A stretch of 64,000 nt of DNA from Pyrrhosoma nymphula (GCA_963573305.1 OY754339.1:73703376-73767375); one strand, 5' to 3'; positions 33,921 to 44,389 are shown, counted from the first letter of the stretch. Notes: a model not told the origin generated them from the letters alone. Numbers and translations: made by a program.

Positions 33921-34478
33921 GAAGAGATGCAAAGCGTTGGTCCTAAGAAGGACCTATCGGAGCTTCCGCTCCTGGAGACGGTGCAACGGCGAACGCCGAA
34001 GTGGTCTCGAAGGCGGAGAGTGCTGCTAGGCTGCTGGGCTGATCCTTCCTTGTCCTTGGTGAAGAAGTGAAGAAAACGGCCGAAGTGGGCCGATATATAT
34101 AGTAAAGTCGACCTGGTGGTGGCCGGCTTTATATAGCAAAGAGCCCGGAGTCGTGGCCAATCGCCGAAGCGGATTGGCTGTCTCGACGGGCTCGGTGCCG
34201 CTGCTGTCCGGGTTCTCCTGGGAGTTTCCTCCTGCTCCCCGGTAACTGCTGCTCCTCTACTGCTTCCTCGGTGCCGCTCCTCGTTGGTCTCCTTCTCCTT
34301 ATTCCCTCGATGAGCTGCTCCTCAATCAATCGAATCCTCAATCAATCAATCAATCAATCATCTGCCAAACGGTGAAAGTTGGCCTGTATATATACCGTCC
34401 TCAAGGGGGCCTTCCGTTAGCGCAGCCAATCAGCGTTGAGCACCCTTCTTTTGGCGCGTTCCTTCACAGGAGTCTCTT

Positions 34479-35060
34479 TCAGGTGTTGTGGAGTCTATGC
34501 CCGTCATCCCGATTGAAATTAGCCTCCACCTTCTCTATTTCAATAGCCTCCCTGATGAGTCGAGGAAAATAAAACTTTTCCTTGGCTAAGACTCGTGCGT
34601 CATTGATGTTAAGTTGATGTCCCGGGTTCGAGAAGGCATGCTCTGCAACTGCTGACTGCACGCAGTGCTTGTTTTTGAGAGCCCTGCGGTGCTCGCTCAA
34701 ACGAACGGAGATCGCCCTCTTCGTTTGGCCCACATACTTCTGGCCGCAGCTGCAGGGAATCTCATATACTCCTTCGTATTGCAGGTCAGGGATTTTGTCC
34801 TTAGATTTTGGTAGAAGGTCACCTATTTTCTGCACTGCGCGATATCTTGGTGTGATGTCGTGTTTCTTTAGAATCCTCCCAATCCTTTCCGTCGTTCCCG
34901 CGATGAAGGGTAAGGTGGCAAAGCCCCTTGGCTTTGGAGTCTCCTTGGTTTCCTTTTTCTCTTACATTTCCCTCTTTATGGTCCTGAAAAGGGCCTTGGA
35001 GTAGCCATTCTTCATGAGGGCCGATGCAACATGTTCCTCTTCCTTACGCCTTGATTTTTC
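34479..35060 (-). pseudogene. Penelope polyprotein C-terminus with GIY-YIG endonuclease
   Basis: The stop-free part (34835-34479) contains the GIY-YIG nuclease pattern: GVYEIPCSCGQKYVGQTKR, then SVRLSEHRRALKN and a C-terminal Glu-containing helix (REAIEIEKVEANFNRDDG). Cysteines in IPCSCG are typical of Penelope-type nucleases. Upstream, frames with GFATLPFIAGTTERIGRIL match the RT thumb-to-linker segment, interrupted by a stop at 34962-34964. The nuclease nicks target DNA for element insertion. Most of the RT is missing. Confidence 0.8.
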
Positions 35061-35086
35061 ATCCGATATGACTCCGGCTCGATACC

Positions 35087-35228
35087 CCTTGAGGACGGTA
35101 TATATACAGGCCAACTTTCACCGTTTGGCATTCGGACTTGATCTGAAGATGTGGCCTGCATTGGCTACGAAACGTCATCGTAAAGATACACCGACGCAGC
35201 TTTGCCCGAAAAACATGGAGAAACCACC
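35087..35228 (+). repeat. inverted terminal repeat of the Penelope-like element
   Basis: Reading CCTTGAGGACGGTATATATA through CGTTTGGCATTCGG to AACATGGAGAAACC, this is the reverse complement of the element's other end (34374-34420 plus 27520-27625). It also preserves the site before the Jockey insertion. Confidence 0.75.
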
Positions 35229-36031
35229 AAATAAACATCATTCACTCAAATCACTAATTTATGTACACAAAAGAGGAAGATGTCCAAACTTAAAAATTTC
35301 CCCATAGTAAAGGCTAAACAAATCACACAAAATAACATTTTTCTGGGGTGTGTAAAAATAAAACATGAATACCTTATTCTCAACCTTCGAATAAACCCCC
35401 AAAAGGAGTCACAGCAAGAATTGAAGCCCATTTTTCAAGCTAAACCCACCCAACAAAATACGGTACCTCTTCAAGATAATTGACATGCAACACAATACCT
35501 CAACAATTCCAACCCCTCGGTTCAAAACGATTCATTAAAATTCTAATCCTAATGGTCGTTTTTGCTTCACGCAAGGGGGAATTCCCCTTAACCCTGGCAG
35601 GAGCTGCCGAGTATTCCTCCTCAATCGTGAGGGGGCGGAGACTGACCCCAATCGCGATTAAGGATGCGTGGCACAGGTGCGTGTTAGTCTCATGGATGTG
35701 AATTAAAAAATTAAAAACAGAGACGCACCTCGAGAATCAAATATCTACACATTTTAGACATTGAACTCCCAAGTAATCTTTATGCCACCTTCAATAGCTG
35801 ATGACGGGAGCGCGGCACATGCAGGAGCCGTTTCTCTCCCCGTCATCGTACCTCTTTTAAGATTTAAATCCTTTAGTCTCTTTAATATTCAGTTCGTTCA
35901 ACAATTAAAAATGTAGCATGTAAAGTATTCCATTATACATTCAACAACAAATTAAGCATCAATGCACCGGAGAGCTACCACAACACAAATTATTCACTCG
36001 CAAATCTTAAATGTATTCGTTAACCAGCTAT
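35229..36031. other. unassigned interior of the old LTR element; one hairpin
   Basis: No protein family was recognised. A hairpin is formed by GATGACGGGAG (35801-35811) and CTCCCCGTCATC (35838-35849). The stretch is probably the 3' interior of the LTR element or unrecognised insertion sequence. Confidence 0.3.
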
Positions 36032-36267
36032 TCAAAAATACACTGAAGGCCTACATAACCAACACACGATCACCACACACAAAATCACACCCCACATGCT
36101 GATTTGTCTAACTAACGGGGCCGTAGGTAATATGGACTCTTCTTTTACCGCTCTTTCCTCCGCTGGCGAACTTAAGCTCACGTTTTTATTTTCCGATGGC
36201 GGTCCGGCTAGGGCAGCTGCTCGCGATCTCAGGATATAGGGAGGCCGCTTGGGAGAATTTGGGAGGT
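36032..36267 (-). pseudogene. possible gypsy Pol C-terminal tail
   Basis: The minus-strand frame contains PKRPPYILRSR, a pattern common at the extreme C-terminus of gypsy polyproteins, and ends with a hydrophobic stretch (MWGVILCVVIVCWLC). Its position downstream of the RT relic in the same orientation fits. The evidence is a single short motif, so this is tentative. Confidence 0.3.
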
Positions 36268-37262
36268 CAGGGGTGCGTTCCGAATCACGCATGCTGCGCA
36301 TCAATTTGGAGCGCTGCAGCTATCGTTCCGAATTGCTGACGCGCATTGAAGCGTTTGAAGCTTATGCGCGAATCGGAACGGTCTTGATGCGAAGATGGCG
36401 GCAGAATAATCATGTTCAAAAGATTGCATGAGATGGAAGCGGGTGGAGGACTGACTGATCTGCGGTTTAGCACGCGATTATCCGTGCCTTTAATTATAAT
36501 GTCATTCTGGCGAATTTTTAAAAGCGTAGATACACATTAACATCACGATAAAATGGAAAGTATTAGTGTTTATGTAAAAGAACGTGCGTACATATCCAAC
36601 TAGTATGCTTCATCTGCGAGAACGTTGCATATTGATGTTTTTATTATTAAAAATTATCCCCGGTTTTTAGTTATGAAATTCAAACAACTATCGCCCCCGC
36701 CTCAGCTCCATAAAGGCACTAAAATTAATCCATTAACAATATACAAAGATAAACGATTCAATCTGTTTTCTCTCACAACCTACATAGTATAAAATTTACG
36801 TCGCGTAACGTACACTTTCTTCAACGAGGTGAAAGAAGACCGATAGAATCGGTAAAAGTTGTGTTTCGTCCCTATTGAGTAGAATATTGTGCAGCAGTGC
36901 GAATGTCCTTGAACAGCGTCGATGGTGACTAATTGCTGACGTATGCCCGACCCGGAAGGAATGGGTAGTAGTGCCAGTGAATGTACCTTTGCCTGACTTT
37001 GCCTTTTTAGCCTTTATTTCACCATATTTGCGCTTGAGGCCACTTATTTTTGTTTGGCACTGCCTGCCATTGACCTCAAGCGCACATGTCTCCCTAATTA
37101 TTTCTGCAATTTCATCCCACACCTTGCTGTGGCGGACCCTTCCAGACGAGAATAATTCCTCCTTCTCCCTATAGGTTTCAAGGAGGAGGAGTGTGTGCTC
37201 TTGCCGCCACTGGCAATTTTTCTCCTGTTCTGTACATAGAGTAATAACATGAGTTCCATGCA
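36268..37262 (-). mobile_element. partial PIF-Harbinger element with a SANT gene
   Basis: The left end reads GGGTGCGTTCCGAATCACGC and has a nearby inverted counterpart, GCGCGAATCGGAAC (36365-36380), both typical of Harbinger ends. It includes a SANT/Myb accessory frame. At about 37262 sequence passes abruptly into gypsy RT, and no second outer end or transposase was found. It is therefore a truncated copy within the old LTR element. Confidence 0.5.
36796..37222 (-). pseudogene. Myb/SANT-like DNA-binding accessory protein fragment
   Basis: The frame contains WRQEHTLLLLETYREKEELF, VWDEIAEIIRETC, and NGRQCQTKISGLKRKYGEIK, the three-helix trihelix/SANT pattern found in Harbinger accessory proteins and their domesticated relatives. 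In Harbinger elements this protein binds the ends and brings in the transposase. After about 90 residues the sequence loses similarity, and no authentic start is visible because the frame fuses with gypsy RT on its right. Confidence 0.65.
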
Positions 37263-37263
37263 T

Positions 37264-37720
37264 AATCGACCAACAAAGCGTGGGTAATAGTTTGCCAAAC
37301 CGAGGAAGGATTGCAATTCCTTCACTTTCCTGGGCGTTGGGAAATGTTTGAAGGCATCTATTTTTCCCGGGTCCCGCTGAACGCCGTCCCGCGTATTGCC
37401 TTTACTCTCCGCTTCCCGCGCGTCATTGAACTCATCCACCGTGGCCAATAACGTGCCCTTAGGAAGATTCAATTCCTCCGTTCAAAATTTGCCACCTGAA
37501 CGACCACACAATTATCCTTTTCTACCCTACTCAGACCCCATGACACAGCACACTCCTCAATTTCCTGAAGCTTTGGTTGTACCATTAATTCGCTACCTTC
37601 AAAGTGATTCTCATACACAAGTTTCGTACTAATCAGTTTTTCGTTCCGCGACGGTTCAGGCACGATTTTCACCAACCGCACACCCACAATATCAGCATGT
37701 CTCATGGCGCTAGCCATCAC
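37264..37720 (-). pseudogene. Ty3/gypsy Pol fragment (linker and RT thumb)
   Basis: A first frame (37720-37469) ends in VQVANFERRN, then a shifted frame reads LPKGTLLATVDEF and continues to DPGKIDAFKHFPTPRKVKELQ and SFLGLANYYPRFV. The last is the signature of the gypsy RT connection region. The palm with its catalytic aspartates is deleted. This is the main coding remnant of the 13-kb LTR element, in the same orientation as its LTRs. Confidence 0.75.
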
Positions 37721-37744
37721 CTCCTCCTTCAGTCCTCGAGTATT

Positions 37745-39515
37745 GTTTATTTATTTGTTTAAAAAGTCCCCAAAAAACGGCACAAAGGTTTATTACATGG
37801 TCGACAAGCAAACAAATAAATAGACATTTTAACAAAATATACCCTTATAATGTAAAATATAACAGAGAAATACATTGGAAAGATAGATTGGTATCGGGAT
37901 TTATGGAGATGAGATAGAGGGAGTAAACTTGGCAATATGTTTTCTGAGGACTGATTTGAAAACGGAGGGTGTGGAGAAGAGGTCAAGGGAGGGTAACTGC
38001 GAGGCTAGGGAGTCGAAAGTTTTTGGGATACGGTAGAATAGGGAGCGTTGGGATATTGAGAGTCTGAATTTGGCAATGTCAAGAAGGGAGTTATTGCGTT
38101 GGAAACGAGGAGGAACATGAAGAGGAAAGAGAGGAAGAAGGCAGTTGGTGCGGAGAGAGCCACTCCAAATGCTATGGAGGAACTTCATGTCACATAGTAC
38201 ATGACGTAGAGAGAGGTTTGGGGCTGAACGGAAAGAAAGTATGTATTCTTTTGATAAGTTTCTGAAGGAAGGGATTCTATGGGGGGCAATGGCGAGAAAG
38301 AAGTTAACAGGGCGATTGAGCGTATTCAAGGCTGTGGGGCTAGCGGTCGACCAAATTGGAGCACAGTATTCTAAAATGGGAAAGACACAACCAAAAAATA
38401 CAGTCCGGAGAGCAAAAGGATCCTGAATGTCCGTGTGGCGGTACAAAAGGCCGACAACTGACATCGCCTCCCTGGTAGTCTTAATTATGTGATCGCGAAA
38501 TGTAAGTTGAGAGTCGAAGACTACCCATAAGTCACAGTGGGAATTGACACATGGGATAGGATTTTGTGAGAGGGTATAGGAATAATTAAGAGGTTTGCGC
38601 TTCAGTGAAAAGGTCTGTAAAGCTGACTTCGAGGCGTCAATATGAAGCTGCCAGATGGAGTACCAGGCGTGGACGGAGGAGAGGGCGGATTGTAGGGAAC
38701 TGGAATCGGAGGGGCCATCAATCTTCCAGAATATCTTGAAATCATCCGCATACAGTAAAATGTTACGTCCCAGTGGAAGAGCGCAGTCCACGACATCATA
38801 AACAAAAGAGGAGAACAGAAGGGGACCCAGGACTCTACCTTGAGGAACTCCTAACGCGACCGGCGAGTGGGTGGACGATACTCCATTAATTAAGACGCGC
38901 TGATAACGCGAGTTAAGGAAACTGCGGAGCAAGGGTAAAAGAGAACCATGGATATTGTACCTGAGCATATGTTTGTGAATGAGTAGGGTGTGGTTTAGGG
39001 AGTCGAAGGCTTTAGAGAAGTCTAAGTAGCAAACATCCAGTTGCGAGTTAGATTCGAAGGCAAGTGTTATATGGTGATGTAAAACGGCGAGGTTGGTAAG
39101 ACAAGATGCACCTGGGAGGAAGCCATGCTGACTGGGGTAGATGTAGGGGAGAGTGAAGTGAAGAAGACTGTCATGAATGATGCGTTAAAAATTTATTGAT
39201 AAAACGGGCAATAAGGAAATGGGACGGTAGTTCTCTACAACCCCTTTAGCACCAGATTTCAAAATTGGCGTGACATTAGAGTATTTCCACTGGGAGGGGA
39301 AGCAGCCACCTGTGAAAAGTCTATTGAACAGGATTGTTAAAGGAATGTAGAGTGAGGTAGCAGTAGGTAGTCCTGGATGAAGTTTTTATAGTCCCACCGC
39401 AGGAGAAAGCAACAATGATCTACAAACGTGGCCCGGGTGTGCTGGTTGGGGTGACGTTTCCATAGCTTCCATGCCATGAGCTTATTCTGAAGAGCGAGGG
39501 TCGTCGCCGGAGAAT
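37745..39515 (-). pseudogene. 5'-truncated non-LTR retrotransposon (RT domain)
   Basis: The best frame (38968-37901) has the RT motifs GVPQGRVLGPLLFSSFVYDV and ILLYADDFKIF, then the C-terminal region. Upstream frames give VENYRPISLLPVLS and YLDFSKAFDSLNHTLL, with a stop near 39190 and an internal deletion near 39370. The 3' end carries an AAATAAAC-type repeat. It resembles CR1/Jockey-group elements but differs clearly from the full-length Jockey nearby. It is 5'-truncated within the LTR element and splits gag from pol. Confidence 0.8.
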
Positions 39516-39519
39516 GCCA

Positions 39520-39611
39520 GAGGGGCCTCTTCTTGGAAACCCGACGGGGGGTCCTGCTGGCGGCTGCTGGAGCTCCATCTCTCGCCCACCAAAATTTATC
39601 CGGGAAGCCAT
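39520..39611 (-). pseudogene. start of gag of the old LTR element
   Basis: The first ATG after the primer-binding site opens MASRINFGGREMELQQPP and a Pro/Gly/Arg-rich run. It is cut after about 30 residues by the non-LTR insertion. Position, rather than similarity, identifies it. Confidence 0.4.
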
Positions 39612-39661
39612 GGTCTTACCTTCAGATATATATCCTTCTCTGACTAGGATCCAACTAGAAA

Positions 39662-39670
39662 CTGACACCA
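39662..39670 (-). promoter_or_regulatory. primer-binding site of the old LTR element (tRNA-Leu-like)
   Basis: The minus strand reads TGGTGTCAG two nt after the 5' LTR. This matches the 3' end of animal tRNA-Leu (…CTGACACCA) for nine bases, less beyond. Confidence 0.6.
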
Positions 39671-39672
39671 TT

Positions 39673-40039
39673 TGTAAAGATTATAGCCGTGAAGAGAGCG
39701 TCAGAGGAAGTACAGGGAACAGAATGAAAACAATGCGCGGTAAGGACCAGGTTATTTATTTGACCGTACTTCTTTACATCTTGGCGAGCGACTGCCGCGC
39801 CCCTCCAACACCTCCGCGTCTTCTATTTGAGCATCCTCATTGGCCCGCGATATCGTCAGTTACATCGCGTGTATAGGTACAAAGGTCATGCTGACTAGGT
39901 TGGAGGGAATGAGTAGCAGAAAGGAAAATTTAGACGGAAAGTGGGTGGGAGTAGGAGGAATAAGGAGGGAAATGGAGCGCCAACTCAGGGCTGGGACACG
40001 TCAGCAAAGACGAAGAAAATGCTGGTCTACAATATTACA
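39673..40039 (-). repeat. 5' LTR of the old LTR element
   Basis: Starts TGTAAAGATTATAGCCGTG and ends CTACAATATTACA. It is the diverged partner of 26945-27338. Confidence 0.8.
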
Positions 40040-40505
40040 CATATTTATATTTAGGGCAGATCTCGTCAGAGCCATCGAAAATGAGCCATATCTAGAATGT
40101 TTTAAATGTGGCATGGCACAGCGCAATAGTGGTTCAAAAATTAGTCAAAGTTGCCATAGAAGCCTGAGTGAAACGGGGAAAGTTTAGCATATTAAGAAAA
40201 TTCAAAATCCAGTGAGTCAAAATTTAGTCTATGTACATACCTGTTGCTGTTTTCTCGAGTAAGATATCATCCCATCCATCCCAAATATTTATTCGTGGAT
40301 GCCATCATCTCCATCTACTTCTACACTTCCATGGATGCTATCAATGGAATTGTTCATGTTCTTCTGTCATGCAGAAATGCGAGCTGATTCCCATTCCCAT
40401 GCAAGAAAGTTACTTCGTTATCCGAAGTTAATGGGATCAGCTAGTAAGATAATACACTCAATGCCTCATCCAGGTAAGGTTTATCATGAACTCGATTCGA
40501 GACAC
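40040..40505 (-). repeat. right-hand end of the satellite array
   Basis: The sequence resumes at CATATTTATATTTAGGGCAG, exactly where unit E stopped at 26944. It contains one further monomer start (40234), has no SINE at the usual site, and fades out at about 40505. Confidence 0.8.
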
Positions 40506-41378
40506 TCCATTACGATTCAATTTTATGAATTGAAAGCAGGCCCTTATGATGATTACTACTTGAATTGCTATTTATGAATAGGCTTGTGGTGAATGGACTG
40601 AATGAAATTGAAAAAGCTAATCATTTCTTGTTCAATAAACCATCTCTTATCAAACACAATATGTATGGTATCTTTTCAGTGCAGGTAGATAAGGTGAAGA
40701 TCCAAAGAGAATTATAAATATTTGACTTCTAGCCCACAACTTAAAACCTAATTATTTGTTGAATAATCCATAAGTTCATGACGATTCGGTTTCATTTTTT
40801 TAGGATTCGTAAATTTGTACTATACAGTAATTATTATAAGATTGGTAACACTGATCAATGTCAGTTAAAATGAAAATATACTTTCGATTGTCGAGGTTAT
40901 TAATTGAAAAACCTAGTCGATAGTATAGAGTAGCTCATTCGATAATGTAATCTACATAGTCGACTATCCACTTTTGATGAAAACATGGAGGATGTGTCAT
41001 TTGTTGGTTATGAAAAGATATTGATCTAAAACGTGTATTTAAATAACAATTCTGACGTGTTTATAGTTAAAAGGTATAATTTATACACTAATAATGTAGC
41101 ATACATGCAGATAACCAATTATTTCTGTAAGTAAACATTGATTTGTGATTATTTCTCAACTAATGTTTGTACCCGGTAAGTTGCTTAACTGAATTTCAAA
41201 ACGTTTTTATTAATTATACAGTTTTGTTAAAGTGTTGAAATTAGGTTTCCGCACTTCATTTTTTTCTGTTCTTTCATTTAAAAGTAATTTCGAGACGATT
41301 CCATTTGAAATTGTTGAGATAAAGGCGGAGCACGGATTGTCCTCTTTTGCCTATTTAACTAAATATATTACAAAATTG
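40506..41378. other. AT-rich, no feature recognised
   Basis: No coding similarity, terminal repeat or array structure was recognised. It lies between the satellite and the Harbinger-related region and may include a decayed element end. Confidence 0.4.
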
Positions 41379-41383
41379 TTACC

Positions 41384-41696
41384 ACTTACCAATTAAATTC
41401 TTCTCTGCCGTTGGTCTTCCTTCAAAATCGTCTAGGAATACCGACATGATTCTGGTCCATGCGTTCAGCCTCTCATTCTTATCAGAATAAATTTCTAATC
41501 TGCTGTCCCAAATTGCTAGGTTCTTCTCCACCTCGCAAATAAAATCCTCCGTATTTATCTTGTTGTCTATCAATTTTGATAATTCTTTCGATAAATATCT
41601 AGGTTTACTCAGTTGCCCTTTATTACTGTTCTTTAGTAAGTTTTCCTTTCTTTGCGTTACGTCTCTTGGACAAGCGACACCTTCACCTTCTTGCAA
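41384..41696 (-). pseudogene. MADF-domain exon
   Basis: The frame includes FICEVEKNLAIWDSRLEIY, then NERLNAWTRIMSVFLDD, the first half of a MADF (Myb/SANT-like) domain. It ends at AATTG followed by GTAAGTGG, a good splice donor at about 41383. MADF proteins are transcription regulators and also accessory proteins of Harbinger elements. No matching second exon was found further left, so it may be an orphan exon or a truncated element gene. Confidence 0.55.
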
Positions 41697-41864
41697 ATTG
41701 CGATCACCTCACCACCGCCCCCGGCGAAAACATATTAACACACAGAAATTCAATTCACAAGAGCGAACAACTTACCACTAGTTTAGACTGTGAACTGAGA
41801 TTGTGTGTCTGCCTGGAGCGTCGTGGTCAGGGCAGTATGATGCGCGCGCATGCAATATTCAGTC

Positions 41865-42110
41865 ACCGGTGGCGCGTCTGGTCGCCTTGGCTAGTAGGCT
41901 ACATATACTCCAATGCCCCGGAACGTTGCTGAGCAACCCAAAGTGGAAGGCGCGGTTGCGGGGCTCAGCTGACTGGTTTCGGTGGAAAGTCTGGTGGCGC
42001 GTCTGGTTGCCACGGATAATATAACTCATTTGATTTTATGCCCCACGACTGACAAGTTCCACCGGTGAGAGGCTCGGTTGCGTGTCTGGTTGCCTCGGCT
42101 AATAGAGGCC
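41865..42110 (+). repeat. imperfect GC-rich direct repeats
   Basis: A motif like GGTGGCGCGTCTGGTTGCC followed by GGCTAATA occurs three times (near 41868, 41992 and 42070) with variable spacing. Purpose unknown; it may be a decayed minisatellite or transposon end. Confidence 0.5.
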
Positions 42111-42114
42111 TAAC

Positions 42115-42345
42115 TCCGAGGTATTTAACCGATTCTACGGTCTCTAATTTGGGGTTGTTTATGCAATAGCTGTTACAAGAAGCGTTTTTCCGTTTCCAAA
42201 AATTCACAACAACGCATTTTTTCAGGTTTAATTCTAGCTGCCACGCATCGCACCACTCTTGTATTGCCTCGAGGTCCTTAGTTAGCTCTTTCTTATCATT
42301 AAAGCTACCAAGGAGAGTAGAGGAGTCCTCTACCTTCCTTGGTAT
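42115..42345 (-). pseudogene. short non-LTR RT fragment
   Basis: Minus-strand frames read TKDLEAIQEWCDAWQLELN, then KCVVVNFWKRK and KLETVESVKYLGV. These are the conserved steps after the RT palm in non-LTR elements. Only about 75 codons remain and the right edge abuts the last exon of the MADF/BESS gene. Confidence 0.65.
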
Positions 42346-44345
42346 GATATATCACAACTGGTCATGGCTTCTTTGATAATGTCCGTGTTAATAACTTGGA
42401 GGGAAGAACTATATTCACTTGAACATTGCTGGAATGTAGAAGGACCTGATGGCATGTCAAGAACCGAATTAGAGCTAGTCATAGAAGCCCTGTCCCTAGA
42501 TGGAAGTAATGATGGCATGTGTACAGTATTTTTTTACCTGTACTCAATTAACACTCTTTGAATCTCAATGTTTGCTCTGACCCTATCATCTGTAGGTAGC
42601 TGACGCAGCTGAATAGCATAATGTTTCCCAATTACATCGCACTCGTCCTCGCTCGAGGTGGTTGTTTTTGTAGGTGCAGATAGTTTTTCATTTAATTCTT
42701 TTAGCTCCCGAACTGCATCGGTTATGGTCTCCAACCTTTTCTTTTGTCCCTTGTTTCTAGAACGTGAAATATTCTGAGGAGTTCTGTCACTTGTAGGTGT
42801 AGGCCTACTCCTTGAATCTTGTGCACGTGAGATCGGGCGACTCCTTTCTTCCAAATCCAAATAGTCATCAATAACTCCTTCGTTATCTGATTCAAATATA
42901 GTGTTCAGATCACCTTGGGCTTCCTTTGGGGCTCCAGAATCCTGAAACCAACAAGCACATCTTAAAATTTCTTTCCTTATTAATTGACAATTTTAAAATG
43001 TGTTAAAATGTCAAGCAAATGTTAAATGTGTTAATGTCTAAAATGTGTACACGTCGTTACCGACTGCGTCTGAAAGCCTTCAATGTCTTGTAATTATACT
43101 AACCTAATTTTCAGGTGCCTAAATTAAAAGAATGGGAAGATATACAAATTGGATTTAATGATAGATGGAACTTTCCCGGATGCTGTGGATCCATCGATGG
43201 GAAGCATGTCGTGATTAAAGCACCACCAAGCGCAGGTAGTGAGTATTTCAACTACAAAGGTACAAACAGTATTGCACTTCGTGGTGTCGTCGACCATGAC
43301 TATCGTTTCACATATATTGATGTTGGAGCATATGGACCCAACGCAGATGGTGGCGTCTTTCAATCTTGTGACTTGTACCCTTTATTGGAAAACGAGTCAT
43401 TACTCCCCAAAGGAGGTGTTCTGGTGGGGGACGATGCCTTCCCCTTAATAACGTATCTAATGAAACCATATTCAAAACCAAACTTGAGTAAGGAGGAAAG
43501 AATTTATAACTATAGAACCAGTAGAGCTAGAAGAATAGCCGAAAATGCTTTCGGCATATTGGCCAGCCGTTTTCTTCATTTCGGACAACCTGTGGCTGTT
43601 AAAGTTGAAACAACTGTAACAATGGTAAAAGCTGCATGTGCCATCCATAACTGGTTAAGTTCCACATCACCTGCTTCTTACACACCACCAGGCAGTTTTG
43701 ATTATGAGGATATTGTAAACGCTACCGTGGTACAGGGACAATGGAGAGCTGAAATATCTCAGCTGCCAGTTATTCAGCGTACACGTCATTACAACAGGCC
43801 TAAGAAGATTTCCCGGCAAGTGAGAGAGATACAAGGTGTATCTGGAGAGTGGTCGGATGAGTGGCAAGACAGAATGATTCAGGGAACACAAACACAAGTC
43901 CAGATTCATTTACATATCTAAACGACAAAGTATATATAATGTAGAAAATAATCAATGTACAATAAATAATATTGTTAAAAAAACTTACCGAATTACTAGT
44001 TGTTTCTTTTTCCTTAAGATTTGCTGTTTTCATGATATGGTCCATATCGGTAAACCATGGCACTGACGGCTTATAGCCATAATCTTTAATCCTCCACCAC
44101 TTGCTTTGCTTTTCTCAACTTTTCCTAACTCCAAATAGTACGTTGACCTCAAAGATTTGATTTTTTTTGGGCACATCCTTCACTATAAAGTTTAATATAT
44201 TCATATCAACTACGATTGCTTGCATTGACGCACTTCTCACTTCGCGATGGCGGTATTCTTTAATAAACATATTCCACAGGTTCTCGTGGTCACGGTACAA
44301 CTGCACAAACTGCACAGTCGTAGCTTCGTTCCAACGATTTGTCAT
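42346..44345 (-). pseudogene. Harbinger accessory MADF/BESS gene, three exons
   Basis: Exon 1 (44345-43989) starts a MADF domain: RWNEATTVQFVQLYRDHENLW. A phase change at the T8 run (44161-44168) and another near 44075 break it. It ends at AATTCG followed by GTAAGTTT. Exon 2 (42941-42538) opens after TTTCAG and ends with a BESS-like tail (IGKHYAIQLRQLP). Exon 3 (42495-42346) follows TCTAG. Intron 1 contains the transposase exon on the opposite strand. Such proteins bind element DNA and help import the transposase. The frameshifts suggest it is dead. Confidence 0.65.
43115..43921 (+). CDS. PIF-Harbinger transposase, 3' exon (DDE_Tnp_4)
   Basis: The exon follows a strong acceptor, with ACTAAC branch-like sequence and TTTTCAG ending at 43114. 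The frame reads GSIDGKHVVIKAPP (first catalytic Asp), LVGDDAFPL (second Asp) and RRIAENAFGILASRF (Glu), so the full DDE triad is present. The reading is open to the stop at 43921. The N-terminal exon with the helix-turn-helix was not found to the left, where a non-LTR fragment intrudes. It would cut and join element DNA. It lies inside an intron of the antisense accessory gene. Confidence 0.85.
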   Translation: MPKLKEWEDIQIGFNDRWNFPGCCGSIDGKHVVIKAPPSAGSEYFNYKGTNSIALRGVVDHDYRFTYIDVGAYGPNADGGVFQSCDLYPLLENESLLPKGGVLVGDDAFPLITYLMKPYSKPNLSKEERIYNYRTSRARRIAENAFGILASRFLHFGQPVAVKVETTVTMVKAACAIHNWLSSTSPASYTPPGSFDYEDIVNATVVQGQWRAEISQLPVIQRTRHYNRPKKISRQVREIQGVSGEWSDEWQDRMIQGTQTQVQIHLHI

Positions 44346-44389
44346 TTTTAAAATTTAATTTCACACCAATACTAAACACGTGGTTAACG

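Larger units (their letters stand above)
27626..34362 (-). mobile_element. full-length Jockey-type non-LTR retrotransposon
   Basis: This 6.7-kb element is flanked by an 11-bp duplication, TGCCAAACGGT (27615-27625 and 34363-34373). It contains a ~1.4-kb 5' UTR with internal repeats, ORF1, an intact ORF2 and a 3' UTR ending in a TTGAA-type simple repeat. Because both ends and the target duplication are present, it is a full-length insertion. Only two lesions were found, both in ORF1. Confidence 0.9.
27480..35228 (-). mobile_element. Penelope-like element, split by a Jockey insertion
   Basis: Left part 27480-27625 and right part 34363-35228 join at the duplicated TGCCAAACGGT. The joined left end (GCCAAACGGTGAAAGTTGG and onward to TATATATACCGTCC) is repeated in inverted orientation at 35087-35225, so the element has inverted terminal repeats of about 200 bp. 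Between them lies the C-terminal part of the Penelope polyprotein with a GIY-YIG nuclease. The RT is almost entirely missing, so it is a truncated copy. Confidence 0.75.
26945..40039 (-). mobile_element. old LTR retrotransposon holding several nested insertions
   Basis: Two related LTRs, 394 and 367 bp, lie in direct orientation at the ends. The outer flanks are both CATA within the same satellite monomer, whose uninterrupted form (GTAGCATATTTATATTTTGGGCAG) occurs in other units. A polypurine tract follows the left LTR and a CTGACACCA primer site precedes the right one, giving a minus orientation. Between them lie gag and pol relics plus Jockey, Penelope, Harbinger and non-LTR insertions. The LTRs differ by many substitutions and indels, so the insertion is old. 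Confidence 0.8.
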
